This document shows, piece after piece, positions 51,899-60,168 of a stretch of DNA of 64,000 nt (positions are counted from its first letter, which is position 1; the number at the start of each line of letters is the position of its first letter). The notes under the pieces were generated by a model, which saw only the letters and a program-made list of their open reading frames with translations, was not told the DNA's origin and searched no databases. A program made the translations under genes and the position numbers. Location of the stretch: contig CAWBNK010000026.1 in assembly GCA_963790065.1 (NCBI GenBank), forward strand, positions 13,027-77,026, written 5' to 3'. Origin of the DNA: Palsa-504 sp963790065. GTDB taxonomy: Bacteria > Actinomycetota > Actinomycetes > Streptosporangiales > Streptosporangiaceae.

Positions 51899-52843
51899 TC
51901 AGCCTTCGCTGCCCGCGATCGTGGTGAGGGCCTCGATCCGGCTGCCGCGCTCGCCGCGGGTCATGAAGCGGTAGCCGATGTAGCCGATGATCGCGGCGAC
52001 GAACGACATGACCAGCATGATCGTGCCGAGCGCGTTCAGCGCGGGGCCGCCGTTGCCGCCGTGCTGGGTGGAGTAGATGATCACCGACATCGGGGTGTTC
52101 CCGGAGTTGGAGGAGAGCAGGTCGACGATGACGAAGTCGTCGATCACGCCGGAGAAGACCAGCACCGCGCTGGCGAAGATGGCCGGGCCGAGCAGCGGCA
52201 GCATGACCCGGCGCATGGCCTGGAACCGGTTGGCGCCCAGGTCGGCGGCGGCCTCCTCGTACTGGCGGCCGAGGCCGACCAGCCGGGCCTGGACGATGAT
52301 CGCGGGCCAGCTCACGTTCCAGGTGACCAGGGCGAGGACCTCGGCCGTCGTCCCCAGATGCACGGACGTGAACAGCTCCGTGAACACGAAGAACATCGCC
52401 ACGCCGAAGATCAGCTCGGGGACGACGAAGGACAGGATCATCAGGAAGTTGAACGTCGACGGGATGGGGCCGCGCCAGCGGTTGATGCCGAGCGCGAACG
52501 CCACCCCGAGCGGGACCGCGATCACCGTGGTCAGCACGGATAGCCGCACGGTCTGGATGACCGCCGCGTGCAGCTGCGGGTTGTGCAGGACCGAGTTGAC
52601 CGGGTCCTTGAAGTACCAGCGCCAGGAGAAGCCCTGCCAGACGCTCTGCGACTTGCCCTTGTTGAACGAGAACAGCACCGCGATGCCGATCGGCACCAGC
52701 GACCAGATCAGGTACAGCCAGGTGAAGCCCTCGAGGAACCACGGGTGGCGCCACGGGTTCCTGGGGTTCCAGCGGCTCTGGGTCCGGGCCTGGGGCTGGC
52801 TTTGCTGGGGCGGCGTTTCCGCGGAAACGCTCGGGGCGGTCAT
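51899..52843 (-). CDS. ABC transporter permease, PotC type
   Basis: 314 residues from ATG 52843, overlapping the PotB-type stop by 4 bp (ATGA). Six membrane helices. The permease signature EEAAADLGANRFQAMRRVML-PLL (EAA loop) is near residue 205. The N-terminal tail is unusually Gln/Pro/Arg-rich (~35 residues). Forms the channel with PotB for import of a polyamine- or similar cation; ends the operon that starts with the aminotransferase. Confidence 0.88.
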   Translation of the reverse strand: MTAPSVSAETPPQQSQPQARTQSRWNPRNPWRHPWFLEGFTWLYLIWSLVPIGIAVLFSFNKGKSQSVWQGFSWRWYFKDPVNSVLHNPQLHAAVIQTVRLSVLTTVIAVPLGVAFALGINRWRGPIPSTFNFLMILSFVVPELIFGVAMFFVFTELFTSVHLGTTAEVLALVTWNVSWPAIIVQARLVGLGRQYEEAAADLGANRFQAMRRVMLPLLGPAIFASAVLVFSGVIDDFVIVDLLSSNSGNTPMSVIIYSTQHGGNGGPALNALGTIMLVMSFVAAIIGYIGYRFMTRGERGSRIEALTTIAGSEG

Positions 52844-53727
52844 GCCGCCACCTTCGAGGACCGGTTCGTCGCGATGACGTAGTAGATCATCGGGATGAGC
52901 AGGACCAGCAGGAGCAGCAGGGACAGCACCGCGCCCTGGCCCTCGAGGCCGGGCGTGCCGAGCTGGCCCTGGATCAGGTTGCCGATCATCGAGGTGGACG
53001 CGGCGCCGGACAGCAGCTGGTTGGTGTAGTAGTCGCCGATCATGGGCAGCACGGTGATCAGCAGCGCGGTGAGGATGGGCTGTTTGGACAGCGGCAGCGT
53101 GATCCTGACGAACGTGCGGGCCCGGCCGAGGCCGAGGTCCCGGCCGGCCTCGATCAGGGCCGGGTCGATCCGGTCCAGACCCGCGTACAGCACCAGGATC
53201 AGGTACGGGATGTAGCCGTAGACCAGGCCGAGGATCACCGTGCCCGGGTGGCCGCCCAGCCAGTTGACCGGGGAGATGCCAAACCACGACAGCGCCTTGT
53301 TCACGATGCCGTTGGTCTGCAGCAGGCTGATCCAGGCCAGCATGCGCATCATGTAGCTGATCCAGAACGGCGCGATGAGCAGGATCAGGAACAGCCCCTT
53401 CCTGCGGCCGGAGAAACGGGCCACGAAGTACGCGGCCGGATAGCCGATGAGCAGGCAGAGCAGGCTGGCGATGGCCACGTAGACCACCGTCCTGACCACG
53501 ATCGGGCCGGCGAACGCCGCGCTGCCCACCAGGTCGCGGGAGACGTCGATGACGTTCTCCGAGCTCCACGCGAACGGGTTCCACACCGCGACCGGGGACT
53601 CGAAGAGCTGGTCGAGCTTGCCCATCGCGATCGCGAGCACCGCGTAGAACGGCACGATGAACAGCAGCACCAGCCAGATGATCCCCGGCGCGGCCAGGGC
53701 GATCCAGAACGCGTTCTTGCGTCTCAT
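52840..53727 (-). CDS. ABC transporter permease, PotB type
   Basis: 295 residues, six membrane helices. EAA loop ALIEAGRDLGLGRARTFVRI then TLPLS near residue 190. Helices include FWIALAAPGIIWLVLLFIVP and FLILLIAPFWISYMMRMLAW; the second is the typical PotB FWISYLVR-like motif. It lies 11 bp after the binding-protein gene. No ATPase follows PotC, so the orphan ATPases at 33576/36937 are the likely partners. Confidence 0.9.
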   Translation of the reverse strand: MRRKNAFWIALAAPGIIWLVLLFIVPFYAVLAIAMGKLDQLFESPVAVWNPFAWSSENVIDVSRDLVGSAAFAGPIVVRTVVYVAIASLLCLLIGYPAAYFVARFSGRRKGLFLILLIAPFWISYMMRMLAWISLLQTNGIVNKALSWFGISPVNWLGGHPGTVILGLVYGYIPYLILVLYAGLDRIDPALIEAGRDLGLGRARTFVRITLPLSKQPILTALLITVLPMIGDYYTNQLLSGAASTSMIGNLIQGQLGTPGLEGQGAVLSLLLLLVLLIPMIYYVIATNRSSKVAA

Positions 53728-53737
53728 CGGTTGTCCT

Positions 53738-54999
53738 TCAGATTCCGTTGCTCACGACGAGCCAGGCCTGCTGCCACAGGGCATCGGCGTCGACGGGCAG
53801 CTGCAGTTGGGCCACGCCGCGGCGGAAGTACGACGGGAGCACCACCGTGGAGAGCAGCGACGGCGGCAGGATCTGCTCCTTGACCAGGACCTGCGGGGTC
53901 ACGCCGTTCGATGGCTGCATGTAGCCGTTGAAGCTGATGTTCTCCAGGACGTTCGGCAGGTCCTGCATGTAGTTGAGGAACATGTGGGCGAGCACCGGGT
54001 TGGTGGCCGACTGCAGGAGCACAGGTTGGTGTCGTTCGCGACCGGTCCCTTGCCGTCCGGGGGGAACCAGTAGCCGACGTCGGTGACCGGGACGCCCTTC
54101 GGCATGTAGGACTCGGCCGCGGCCATGTCGCCGGACCAGGCGTGGTGGATCCAGGTGTCCCCGTCGGGGACCTCGGTGTAGTCGTTGTTGTCGATCCGGA
54201 CGTTGACCAGGCTGGTGAGGTCCTCGAGCGCCTGGCGCGACGTGTTGATCTGCCTGTAGTCGGTGGTGTTGAGGTCGAAGATGCCGTTCTTCATCAGGCC
54301 CAGGCTGATCGACTCCCGGTAGTCGTCCAGGATGGCGACCCGGCCCTTGTACTTGGCCTGCCAGGGCATCGCCCACGGGTTGCTCATCGCGTACGGGTTC
54401 TCGTCCACCAGGTCCTTGCGCCAGGAGATCCCGGTCGTGTAGATCGTGTACGGCACCGTGTACTGCCAGCCCTGGTCGTAGAAGGGGTTGGTGAAGTCGG
54501 GCCAGGCCTGGGTGATGTTCGGGATATAGGAGTGGTTGAGCGGCTGGACCAGCTTGGACTCGATGAGCTGGCCGAGCGTGTCGACGGTGGCACCGATCAG
54601 CAGGTCGTAACTCAGGCCGCTGCGCAGCTTGGACAGCGCCTCGTTCATGGTGTTGAACGTGGTGACCTGCACCTTGACCTTGTGCTTCTTGGCGAAGGCG
54701 TTGACACAGGCCTGGTTGATGTAGGCGACCCAGGTGTAGATCTGCAGGGTGGCGCCCGGCTCGGGGGGCAGGTTCGAGGCGATGGCGGCGTTTCCTGGGA
54801 AAACGGGCCATTTGACCGGGTTGTCCGGGCGGGGCAGCGGGACGGTGCCGGTGCCGGCCAGGGCGGAGGCGCAGGCGCTGAGCAGGGGGGCGGATCCGAG
54901 CGCCGCCAGGGCCGCCCCGGCGCTGCCGCCCAGGAAGGACCTGCGGGTCAGCTTCCTGGGGACGCCGTGGCCTTGCCAGCCTTCTCTCGGGTGCGCCAT
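53738..54999 (-). CDS. Polyamine-type ABC substrate-binding protein, Tat lipoprotein (one frameshift)
   Basis: Starts ATG 54999. Tat motif LTRRSFLGGSAGAALAALG followed by lipobox LLSAC. PotD/PotF-like binding fold: GATLQIYTWVAYINQACVNA, VQVTTFNTMNEALSKLRSGL, YDLLIGATVDTLGQLIESK, VPYTIYTTGISWRKDLVDE and HHAWSGDMAAAESYMPKGVP. The frame shifts near 54020 (after ANDTNL) and homology resumes as LQSATNPVLAHMFLNYMQDL through NGYMQPSNGVTPQ to TGA 53738. About 419 residues when corrected. It lies 4 bp after the aminotransferase stop. Ligand is probably a polyamine or other amine. Confidence 0.82.
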
Positions 55000-55003
55000 T
55001 GGT

Positions 55004-56389
55004 TTAGTCCCCGGTTCTTGTGGTTCTGTTGGTTCCGTTGTTTACGGCCTGGGCGAAGACGGCGAAGTTCTCGACCAGGCGGTCGATGTCCGCCTCGTCG
55101 TGCTGCACCGAGATGAGCCACTGCTCGATCTTGCCCCAGGGCGGCAGGAAGACCCCGCCGTTGTGCTGGTAGAGCCAGTGCGCGTGGCTGTACCTGTCGT
55201 CCACGCAGAGGAAGCCCCGGTAGTTTCTTACCGGCTCGGTTGAGAACACGACGCAACCCTTGGCACCCGCGGTGACCACGTGCGCGGTCAGCCCGTTGTC
55301 GTCGATGGCTTTTTGTATGCCGCTGGCGGCGCGCTGGCGGAGCTTCTCGATCTTCTCGTACGCCTCGGACGTGGCCACCTCGGTGAGCATAGCCCGGGTC
55401 GCGGCCATGGCCAGCGGGTTCCCGTTGAAGGTGCCCACCATCTCATAGCCGCCGCTGGCCACGTGGTCCATGACTTCGGCGGTGCCGCCGATGGCCGCGA
55501 CAGCCACGCCGCCGCCCAGCGACTTGGCCAAGGTGATGAGGTCGGGCTGGACGTCTTCTTGTTGCGTCACGCCGCCCGGACCGACGGTCAGGCCGGTCTT
55601 GACCTCGTCGAAGGTGAGCAGGGCTTCGTGCTCGTGCAGCAGGGCCTTGAGAGCTTCGAGGTAACCAGGCTCGGGCTTGATGATCCCGGCGTTCATCATG
55701 ACCGGCTCGATGATCATCCCGGCGACCTGGTCCTTGTGCTCGTCCAGGAGGCGGGCGACGCTGTCGAGGTCGTTGAAAGCGGCGATCAGCGTCAGGTCGG
55801 TGATGGCCCTGGGGATGCCGGTGGAGGCCGGGACGCTGTTGGGCTTGTTTTTCGGGCCTGCTCGTTCCGGCTCCGGGGCGACGGAGACCTGCACCGAGTC
55901 GTGATGACCGTGGTAACAGCCCTCGATCTTGATGATCAGGTCCCGGCCGGTGATCGAGCGCATGAGGTGAACGGCGTCCATGGTGGCTTCGGTGCCGGAG
56001 TTGGCGAAGCGCCATCGTGGCAGGCCGAATCGGCGGGCGAGTTCTTCGGCGACCGCGATGGCGTCGGGGGTGGGCTGGGCGAAGTGGGTGCCCTGGCTGG
56101 CCTGGCTTGCTATTACTTTTGCGATGGCCGGGTGGGCGTGGCCGGCCAGGGCGGCGCCGTAGCCGCCGTGCAGGTCGACGTACTCGTTGCCGTCGACGTC
56201 CCAGACCTTCGAGCCGCGGCCGTGGCTCAGCCAGACCGGCTGCGGCGCGGTGATCTGCCAGCTCGAGGTGACGCCGCCGGCGAGGTAGCTCTTGGCCTGC
56301 TCGGCCAGGCGTTTAGAGCGCGGCTGGCGGCGGACGAAGATCTCCTCCTGCGCCGCGATGATCTCCTTGAGCTTGGTATCGGTGGTCAC
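55004..56389 (-). CDS. Class III aminotransferase (GSA-aminomutase-like), catabolic
   Basis: 461 residues from GTG 56389 (GGGAG 5 bp upstream; operator site 4 lies 17 bp beyond). PLP fold: SGTEATMDAVHLMRS (phosphate site), CYHGHHDS, FDEVKTGLTVGPGG (Asp261) and Schiff-base Lys289 in LITLAKSLGGG. It resembles glutamate-1-semialdehyde 2,1-aminomutase in sequence. There is no tetrapyrrole gene nearby, and it heads an amine-importer operon under the same operator as oxidases. A catabolic transaminase/mutase acting on the imported amine is therefore more likely than a heme role. Substrate unknown. Confidence 0.85.
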   Translation of the reverse strand: MTTDTKLKEIIAAQEEIFVRRQPRSKRLAEQAKSYLAGGVTSSWQITAPQPVWLSHGRGSKVWDVDGNEYVDLHGGYGAALAGHAHPAIAKVIASQASQGTHFAQPTPDAIAVAEELARRFGLPRWRFANSGTEATMDAVHLMRSITGRDLIIKIEGCYHGHHDSVQVSVAPEPERAGPKNKPNSVPASTGIPRAITDLTLIAAFNDLDSVARLLDEHKDQVAGMIIEPVMMNAGIIKPEPGYLEALKALLHEHEALLTFDEVKTGLTVGPGGVTQQEDVQPDLITLAKSLGGGVAVAAIGGTAEVMDHVASGGYEMVGTFNGNPLAMAATRAMLTEVATSEAYEKIEKLRQRAASGIQKAIDDNGLTAHVVTAGAKGCVVFSTEPVRNYRGFLCVDDRYSHAHWLYQHNGGVFLPPWGKIEQWLISVQHDEADIDRLVENFAVFAQAVNNGTNRTTRTGD

Positions 56390-56403
56390 GATGACTCCCA
56401 GCC

Positions 56404-56423
56404 TTGACTGAACGTTCAGTCTA
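56404..56423. promoter_or_regulatory. GACTG-N6-CAGTC operator (site 4)
   Basis: TTGACTGAACGTTCAGTCTA: GACTG (56406-56410), AACGTT, CAGTC (56417-56421). It differs from site 3 by a single base over 20 bp although 23 kb away. It sits just upstream of the ribosome site of the aminotransferase-ABC operon, so binding should block transcription. Confidence 0.8.
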
Positions 56424-56658
56424 GACTTCAGGGCTGGCCGCCGGCAAGAGCGCAGGAAATTACGATTCCGTCCACGTGTCGCGGCGAGGCCGGGCGGCCG
56501 TCGGGTTGATCCCCCGAAGCAGCGCTTCTTCCGACGCACCTCGTCGCAACTGCCTCTCGGTCTCACTGTGGGCCCGCCAGTCGCGCTAGTTCATCAAAAT
56601 CCCGGACGTCGCTGATCGCTTGCGCCCCCTTGACCGGCCGGCGTGACGGAGTTAACTT

Positions 56659-56695
56659 ATCTGGTATTCGGAAATAAAATTCCATGATACGGAAA
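56659..56695. promoter_or_regulatory. Tandem IclR boxes before the permease
   Basis: Strong box TTCCATGATACGGAAA (56680-56695) and a weaker one (ATCTGGTATTCGGAAA, 56659-56674) whose GGAAATA half is repeated exactly 21 bp apart. The strong box is the best match to TTYC-N7-RGAA and differs by one base from the box over the IclR start codon. The remaining 56424-56658 shows no gene. Confidence 0.65.
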
Positions 56696-56747
56696 TATGG
56701 CCGACTGCGGAAAGGCGCAACTGGCCGATAGCTCACCTGGAGCCGTG

Positions 56748-58133
56748 ATGACACTGACCAACGCACCCGATGCCAGAGAAAGGTCGGCCGTCCATCCCGT
56801 GGACGAGGTGCTGCCCGCGCCCAGGCTGTTCATCCTGGGCCTGCAGCACCTGTTCATCATGTACGCGGGCGCCGTGGCCGTGCCGCTCATCGTGGGCGGG
56901 GCGCTGGGGCTGCCGATATCCACGATCGGACTGCTGGTCAACGCCGACCTGTTCGTGTCCGGCATCGCGACGGTGATCCAGAGCGTCGGCATCGGCAAGG
57001 TCTTCGGGGTCCGGTTGCCCGTGGTGGCCGGCGCGACGTTCACCGTGCTCAGCCCGATGATCATCATCGCGCAGAAGTACGGGCTGCCCGCGGTGTACGG
57101 GGCGATGCTCTGCTCCGGGGTGTTCGGCCTGCTCATCGCGAAGCCGTTCTCGATGCTGATCCGGTTCTTCCCGCCCCTGGTGGCCGGCACCGTCATCTGC
57201 GTCATCGGCCTGTCGCTGATCGGCGCCGACGTCAGCCTCATCGCCGGGGACGACCCTGCGGCCAAGAACTACGGGCAGGTCTCCCACATCGCGCTGGCCG
57301 GCCTGGTGATGCTGCTCATCGTGGTGATCACCCGGTGTTTCCGCGGGTTCATCAGCCAGATCGCCGTGCTGCTTTCCATCGCGATCGGGACGCTGGTGGC
57401 CTGGCCGATGCACCTGCTGAACTTCTCCAGCGCGAGCGCCGCCAAGTGGGTCGGCTTCAGCGGGTTCTTCCGGTTCGGCCACCCGAGGTTCGAGGCGGCG
57501 GCGATCATCTCGATGTGCATCGTCATGCTGGTGACCTACACCGAGTCAACCGCCGACATGCTGGCGGTCTCCGAGATGGTCGACAAGAAGCTCTCCCCCT
57601 CCGACCTGGCCCGCGGCCTGGCCACCGACGGCCTGTCGGCGGTGCTGGCCGGCTTCCTGAACTCCTTCCCCGACACCGCCTTCGCGGAGAACGTCGGCCT
57701 GGTCGGGCTGACCCGGGTGCGCAGCCGGTGGGTGGTCACCACCTGCGGTGTCATGCTGATCCTGCTCGGGCTGCTGCCGAAGATCGGCCAGGTGGTCGCC
57801 AGCGTGCCGGGACCGGTCATCGGCGGCGCCGCGACCGTGATGTTCGCGATGGTCACGGCGGTCGGCATCCAGACCCTGCACAAGGTGAATTTCGAGGGCA
57901 ACAACAACCTGCTGATCGTGGCGGTGTCGCTGGCGGCGGGCCTGCTCCCGGCCGTGGCGCCGAGCTTCTACGAGCACTTCCCCAGCAACTTCCAGGTCAT
58001 CTTCGGGTCCAGCATCACCTCCACGGTGATCGTGGTCTTCACCCTGAACATCGTGTTCAACCACTGGTCTGGCGGCGTAACGGCACCGAGTCGGCGGTGG
58101 GACTCGCGGTGCGCGAAGGCGCGGTCGCGGTGA
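56748..58133 (+). CDS. NCS2 uracil/xanthine-type permease
   Basis: 461 residues from ATG 56748 (GGAG 5 bp upstream; ATG 56697 lies inside the operator region). About 14 membrane helices. NCS2 motifs: LFILGLQHLFIMYAGAVAVP (with the QH motif of helix 1), LPVVAGATFTVLSPMIIIAQ, TESTADMLAVSEMVDKKL (substrate/proton Glu) and LNSFPDTAFAENVGLVGLTR. Carries xanthine, urate or uracil in symport with protons. The last ~18 residues look foreign; a shifted frame from ~58070 (GRNGTESAVGLAVREGAV) may be the true C-terminus. It shares IclR boxes with the glyoxylate operon, which suggests ureide/purine catabolism. Confidence 0.88.
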   Translation: MTLTNAPDARERSAVHPVDEVLPAPRLFILGLQHLFIMYAGAVAVPLIVGGALGLPISTIGLLVNADLFVSGIATVIQSVGIGKVFGVRLPVVAGATFTVLSPMIIIAQKYGLPAVYGAMLCSGVFGLLIAKPFSMLIRFFPPLVAGTVICVIGLSLIGADVSLIAGDDPAAKNYGQVSHIALAGLVMLLIVVITRCFRGFISQIAVLLSIAIGTLVAWPMHLLNFSSASAAKWVGFSGFFRFGHPRFEAAAIISMCIVMLVTYTESTADMLAVSEMVDKKLSPSDLARGLATDGLSAVLAGFLNSFPDTAFAENVGLVGLTRVRSRWVVTTCGVMLILLGLLPKIGQVVASVPGPVIGGAATVMFAMVTAVGIQTLHKVNFEGNNNLLIVAVSLAAGLLPAVAPSFYEHFPSNFQVIFGSSITSTVIVVFTLNIVFNHWSGGVTAPSRRWDSRCAKARSR

Positions 58134-58190
58134 ACGTCCCCGATGACGGCGCCCGCAGCGGGGATCACCGATACTGACGCGAGAGACCGA

Positions 58191-58243
58191 GCGCGGGAGG
58201 GCGTGGGCGATGAACGGAGACGGCTCAGCCCGCGCCCTCCGCG
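58191..58243. terminator. Imperfect GC-rich hairpin between convergent genes
   Basis: GCGCGGGAGGGCGTGGGC (58191-58208) pairs with GCCCGCGCCCTCCGCG (58228-58243), with a 19-nt loop. It lies past the permease and reaches into the last codons of the minus-strand IclR gene. Probable two-way terminator. Confidence 0.5.
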
Positions 58244-59097
58244 GCGATGGTCTCGGAGATTTCGCGCGCGATGCGCTTGAGCGCGGGCACGATGCGAGCC
58301 GCGGCGTCGTCTGTCATCCGCGCCTGCGGTCCGGACGTGGAGATGGCCAGCAGGCCCGGCGCGTCCGGCACGGCGACCGCGAAGCAGCGCACGCCGACCT
58401 CCTGCTCGCCCTCGTCGACGGCGTAGCCCTGCTTGCGGATCACCTCGAGGTGCGCGAGCAGCAGGTCCGGGTCGGTGATCGTGGCTGGGGTGTAGGCGGG
58501 CATGCCGTCCCGCTCGAGCAGCGCACGCGCCTCCCTGGCCGGGATCTGGGCGAGCAGGGCCTTGCCCACCGCGGTGCAGTGCGGGAGGACCCGGCGGCCT
58601 GGTTCGGTGAACATGCGCATCGAGTGCGGGCTGGGCACCTGCGCGATGTAGACGACCTCGTCGCCGTCGAGCATGGCCAGGTTGGCCGTCTCGCCGGTGA
58701 GCCGGACCAACTGGGCCAGGAACGGCCGCAGCCAGATGCCGAGCGTGCGGCTGGAGATCTCGCCGAGCCGGATCAGTCGCGAGCCCAGCGTGTACCGCCG
58801 GGAGGCCTCCTGCCGGACGTAGCCCCTATTGACCAGCGTGCGCATCAGCCGGTGAACTGTGGGCAGGGGAAGCCCCGAAACGGTGGAGAGCTCGGACAGG
58901 CCGAGCGCCCCGCCGGCGTCGGCCAGCATCTCGAGCAGGTCGAAGGCCCGCTCGATGGACTGCACGCCGCCGGCGGCGGCGCGGCCCGTTCCGTTGCGGC
59001 TCTCGCCGTTGCGGCCTTCTTCGTGGCGGCTGGCGCCGTCGTGGTAGTCGGCCGCCGCCGGGCCGGCCTCCTGGGTCGGATCGTTCACGTCTTCCAT
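58225..59097 (-). CDS. IclR-family regulator of the glyoxylate/permease genes
   Basis: 290 residues. Poly-charged N-terminal tail (~45), winged HTH at ~45-105 (VQSIERAFDLLEMLADAGGA, LSELSTVSGLPLPTVHRLMR), then the IclR effector domain with LDGDEVVYIAQVPSPHSMRM, LPHCTAVGKALLAQIPA, QGYAVDEGEQEVGVRCFAVA and LLAISTSGPQARM. It resembles AllR-type repressors that respond to glyoxylate or allantoin. Its own start codon lies inside an IclR box, so it is probably autoregulated. It lies divergent from the hyi-gcl operon. Confidence 0.9.
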   Translation of the reverse strand: MEDVNDPTQEAGPAAADYHDGASRHEEGRNGESRNGTGRAAAGGVQSIERAFDLLEMLADAGGALGLSELSTVSGLPLPTVHRLMRTLVNRGYVRQEASRRYTLGSRLIRLGEISSRTLGIWLRPFLAQLVRLTGETANLAMLDGDEVVYIAQVPSPHSMRMFTEPGRRVLPHCTAVGKALLAQIPAREARALLERDGMPAYTPATITDPDLLLAHLEVIRKQGYAVDEGEQEVGVRCFAVAVPDAPGLLAISTSGPQARMTDDAAARIVPALKRIAREISETIAAEGAG

Positions 59098-59107
59098 GAT
59101 ACAGAAA
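59092..59107. promoter_or_regulatory. IclR box over the IclR start codon
   Basis: TTCCATGATACAGAAA: one base different from the strong permease box. The minus-strand ATG of the IclR gene (59097) is inside it. Only one box is seen here, unlike the paired boxes at the two target promoters. Confidence 0.6.
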
Positions 59108-59291
59108 ACACAATTCGCATGACGAGGCTATCGGGGAGGGGAGGCGGCTCGCTTCCACAGTGCCTGACGGGCCGTCTGCGGACCGTATGCGGACCGCGTG
59201 CGGGCCGCCCGCAGGTTGTTCACGCGCCACTCACGGTCCGTTCACCCAGACAGGCGTGGTTGACGAGCCGTCGGGCATAGGTCTACGCTTA

Positions 59292-59328
59292 ATCCAAGAA
59301 ACGGAAAAAAACTTTCAGGATGCGGAAA
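59292..59328. promoter_or_regulatory. Tandem IclR boxes before the hyi-glxR-gcl-glycerate kinase operon
   Basis: ATCCAAGAAACGGAAA (59292-59307) and TTTCAGGATGCGGAAA (59313-59328), each 13/16 identical to the permease box, spaced 21 bp. The second abuts the hyi ATG at 59329 and contains its AGGA ribosome site, so binding would block both transcription and the start region. Confidence 0.65.
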
Positions 59329-60168
59329 ATGTCAGATCACTTGCTTCCTTACCTGGCCAACTGCTCGCTGCTGTTCACCGAGGAGCCGCTGCTCCGGCGC
59401 CCGGCCGCGGCCCGCGCCGCGGGGTTCGGGGCGGTCGAGTTCTGGTGGCCGTTCGCGACGCCGGTGCCCGCCGACCACGAGGTCGACGCGTTCGTCACGG
59501 CGATCGAGGAGGCCGGCGTGGCGCTGGTCGGGCTGAACTTCTTCGCCGGCGACCTGGCCGGCCCGGACTGCGGCGTGCTGTCGATTCCCGGCCGCGCCGG
59601 GCAGTTCCGGGACAACGTCGACGTGGTGGCCGGCATCGGCGAGCGGCTGCGCGTGCGCGGGTTCAACGCGCTGTACGGGAACCGGATCGACGGGGTGAAC
59701 CCGGACGCCCAGGACGAGCTGGCGGCGGAGAGCATCGGGCTGGCGGCCAAGGCCGTGGCCGGGTTCGGCGGCACGGTGCTGATCGAGCCGGTGAGCGGGC
59801 CCAAGCCCTATCCGCTGCGCACGGCCGATGACGCGGTGGCCGTCGTCCAGCGCGCCCGCGCGGCGGGCGCCGCCAACGTCGGCTTCCTGTGCGACCTGTA
59901 TCACCTGGCCAGCAACGGCGACGACATCGACGCCGCGATCGCCGCGCACGCCGGGGTCGTCGCGCACGTGCAGATCGCCGACGCACCCGGCCGGGGCGAG
60001 CCGGGCAGCGGCCAGCTCGACCTGGATAGGTATCTGGCCGCCCTGGCGGACCGCGGCTACCGCGGCTGGGTAAGCCTGGAGTACAAGCCCACCGGGACGA
60101 CCGAGGCGAGCCTGGCCTGGCTGCCCAGGGACCGCCGGGCCGGGCCCGTGGAGAAGGAGCAATCATGA
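59329..60168 (+). CDS. hyi: Hydroxypyruvate isomerase
   Basis: 279 residues from ATG 59329 (AGGA 8 bp upstream; ATG 59320 is less likely). TIM-barrel of the xylose-isomerase-like type: FGAVEFWWPFATPVPADHEV, VALVGLNFFAGDLAGPDCGV, TVLIEPVSGPKPYPLRTADD (metal Glu), VGFLCDLYHLASNGDDIDAA, AHVQIADAPGRGEPGSGQLD and WVSLEYKPTGTTEASL (second Glu). It converts hydroxypyruvate to tartronate semialdehyde. First gene of a four-gene glyoxylate operon; it overlaps glxR by ATGA. Confidence 0.92.
   Translation: MSDHLLPYLANCSLLFTEEPLLRRPAAARAAGFGAVEFWWPFATPVPADHEVDAFVTAIEEAGVALVGLNFFAGDLAGPDCGVLSIPGRAGQFRDNVDVVAGIGERLRVRGFNALYGNRIDGVNPDAQDELAAESIGLAAKAVAGFGGTVLIEPVSGPKPYPLRTADDAVAVVQRARAAGAANVGFLCDLYHLASNGDDIDAAIAAHAGVVAHVQIADAPGRGEPGSGQLDLDRYLAALADRGYRGWVSLEYKPTGTTEASLAWLPRDRRAGPVEKEQS

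Noticed and set aside
55004..56389. Heme-biosynthesis hemL
   Set aside because: Sequence family fits, but operon context, operator and neighbours point to amine catabolism.
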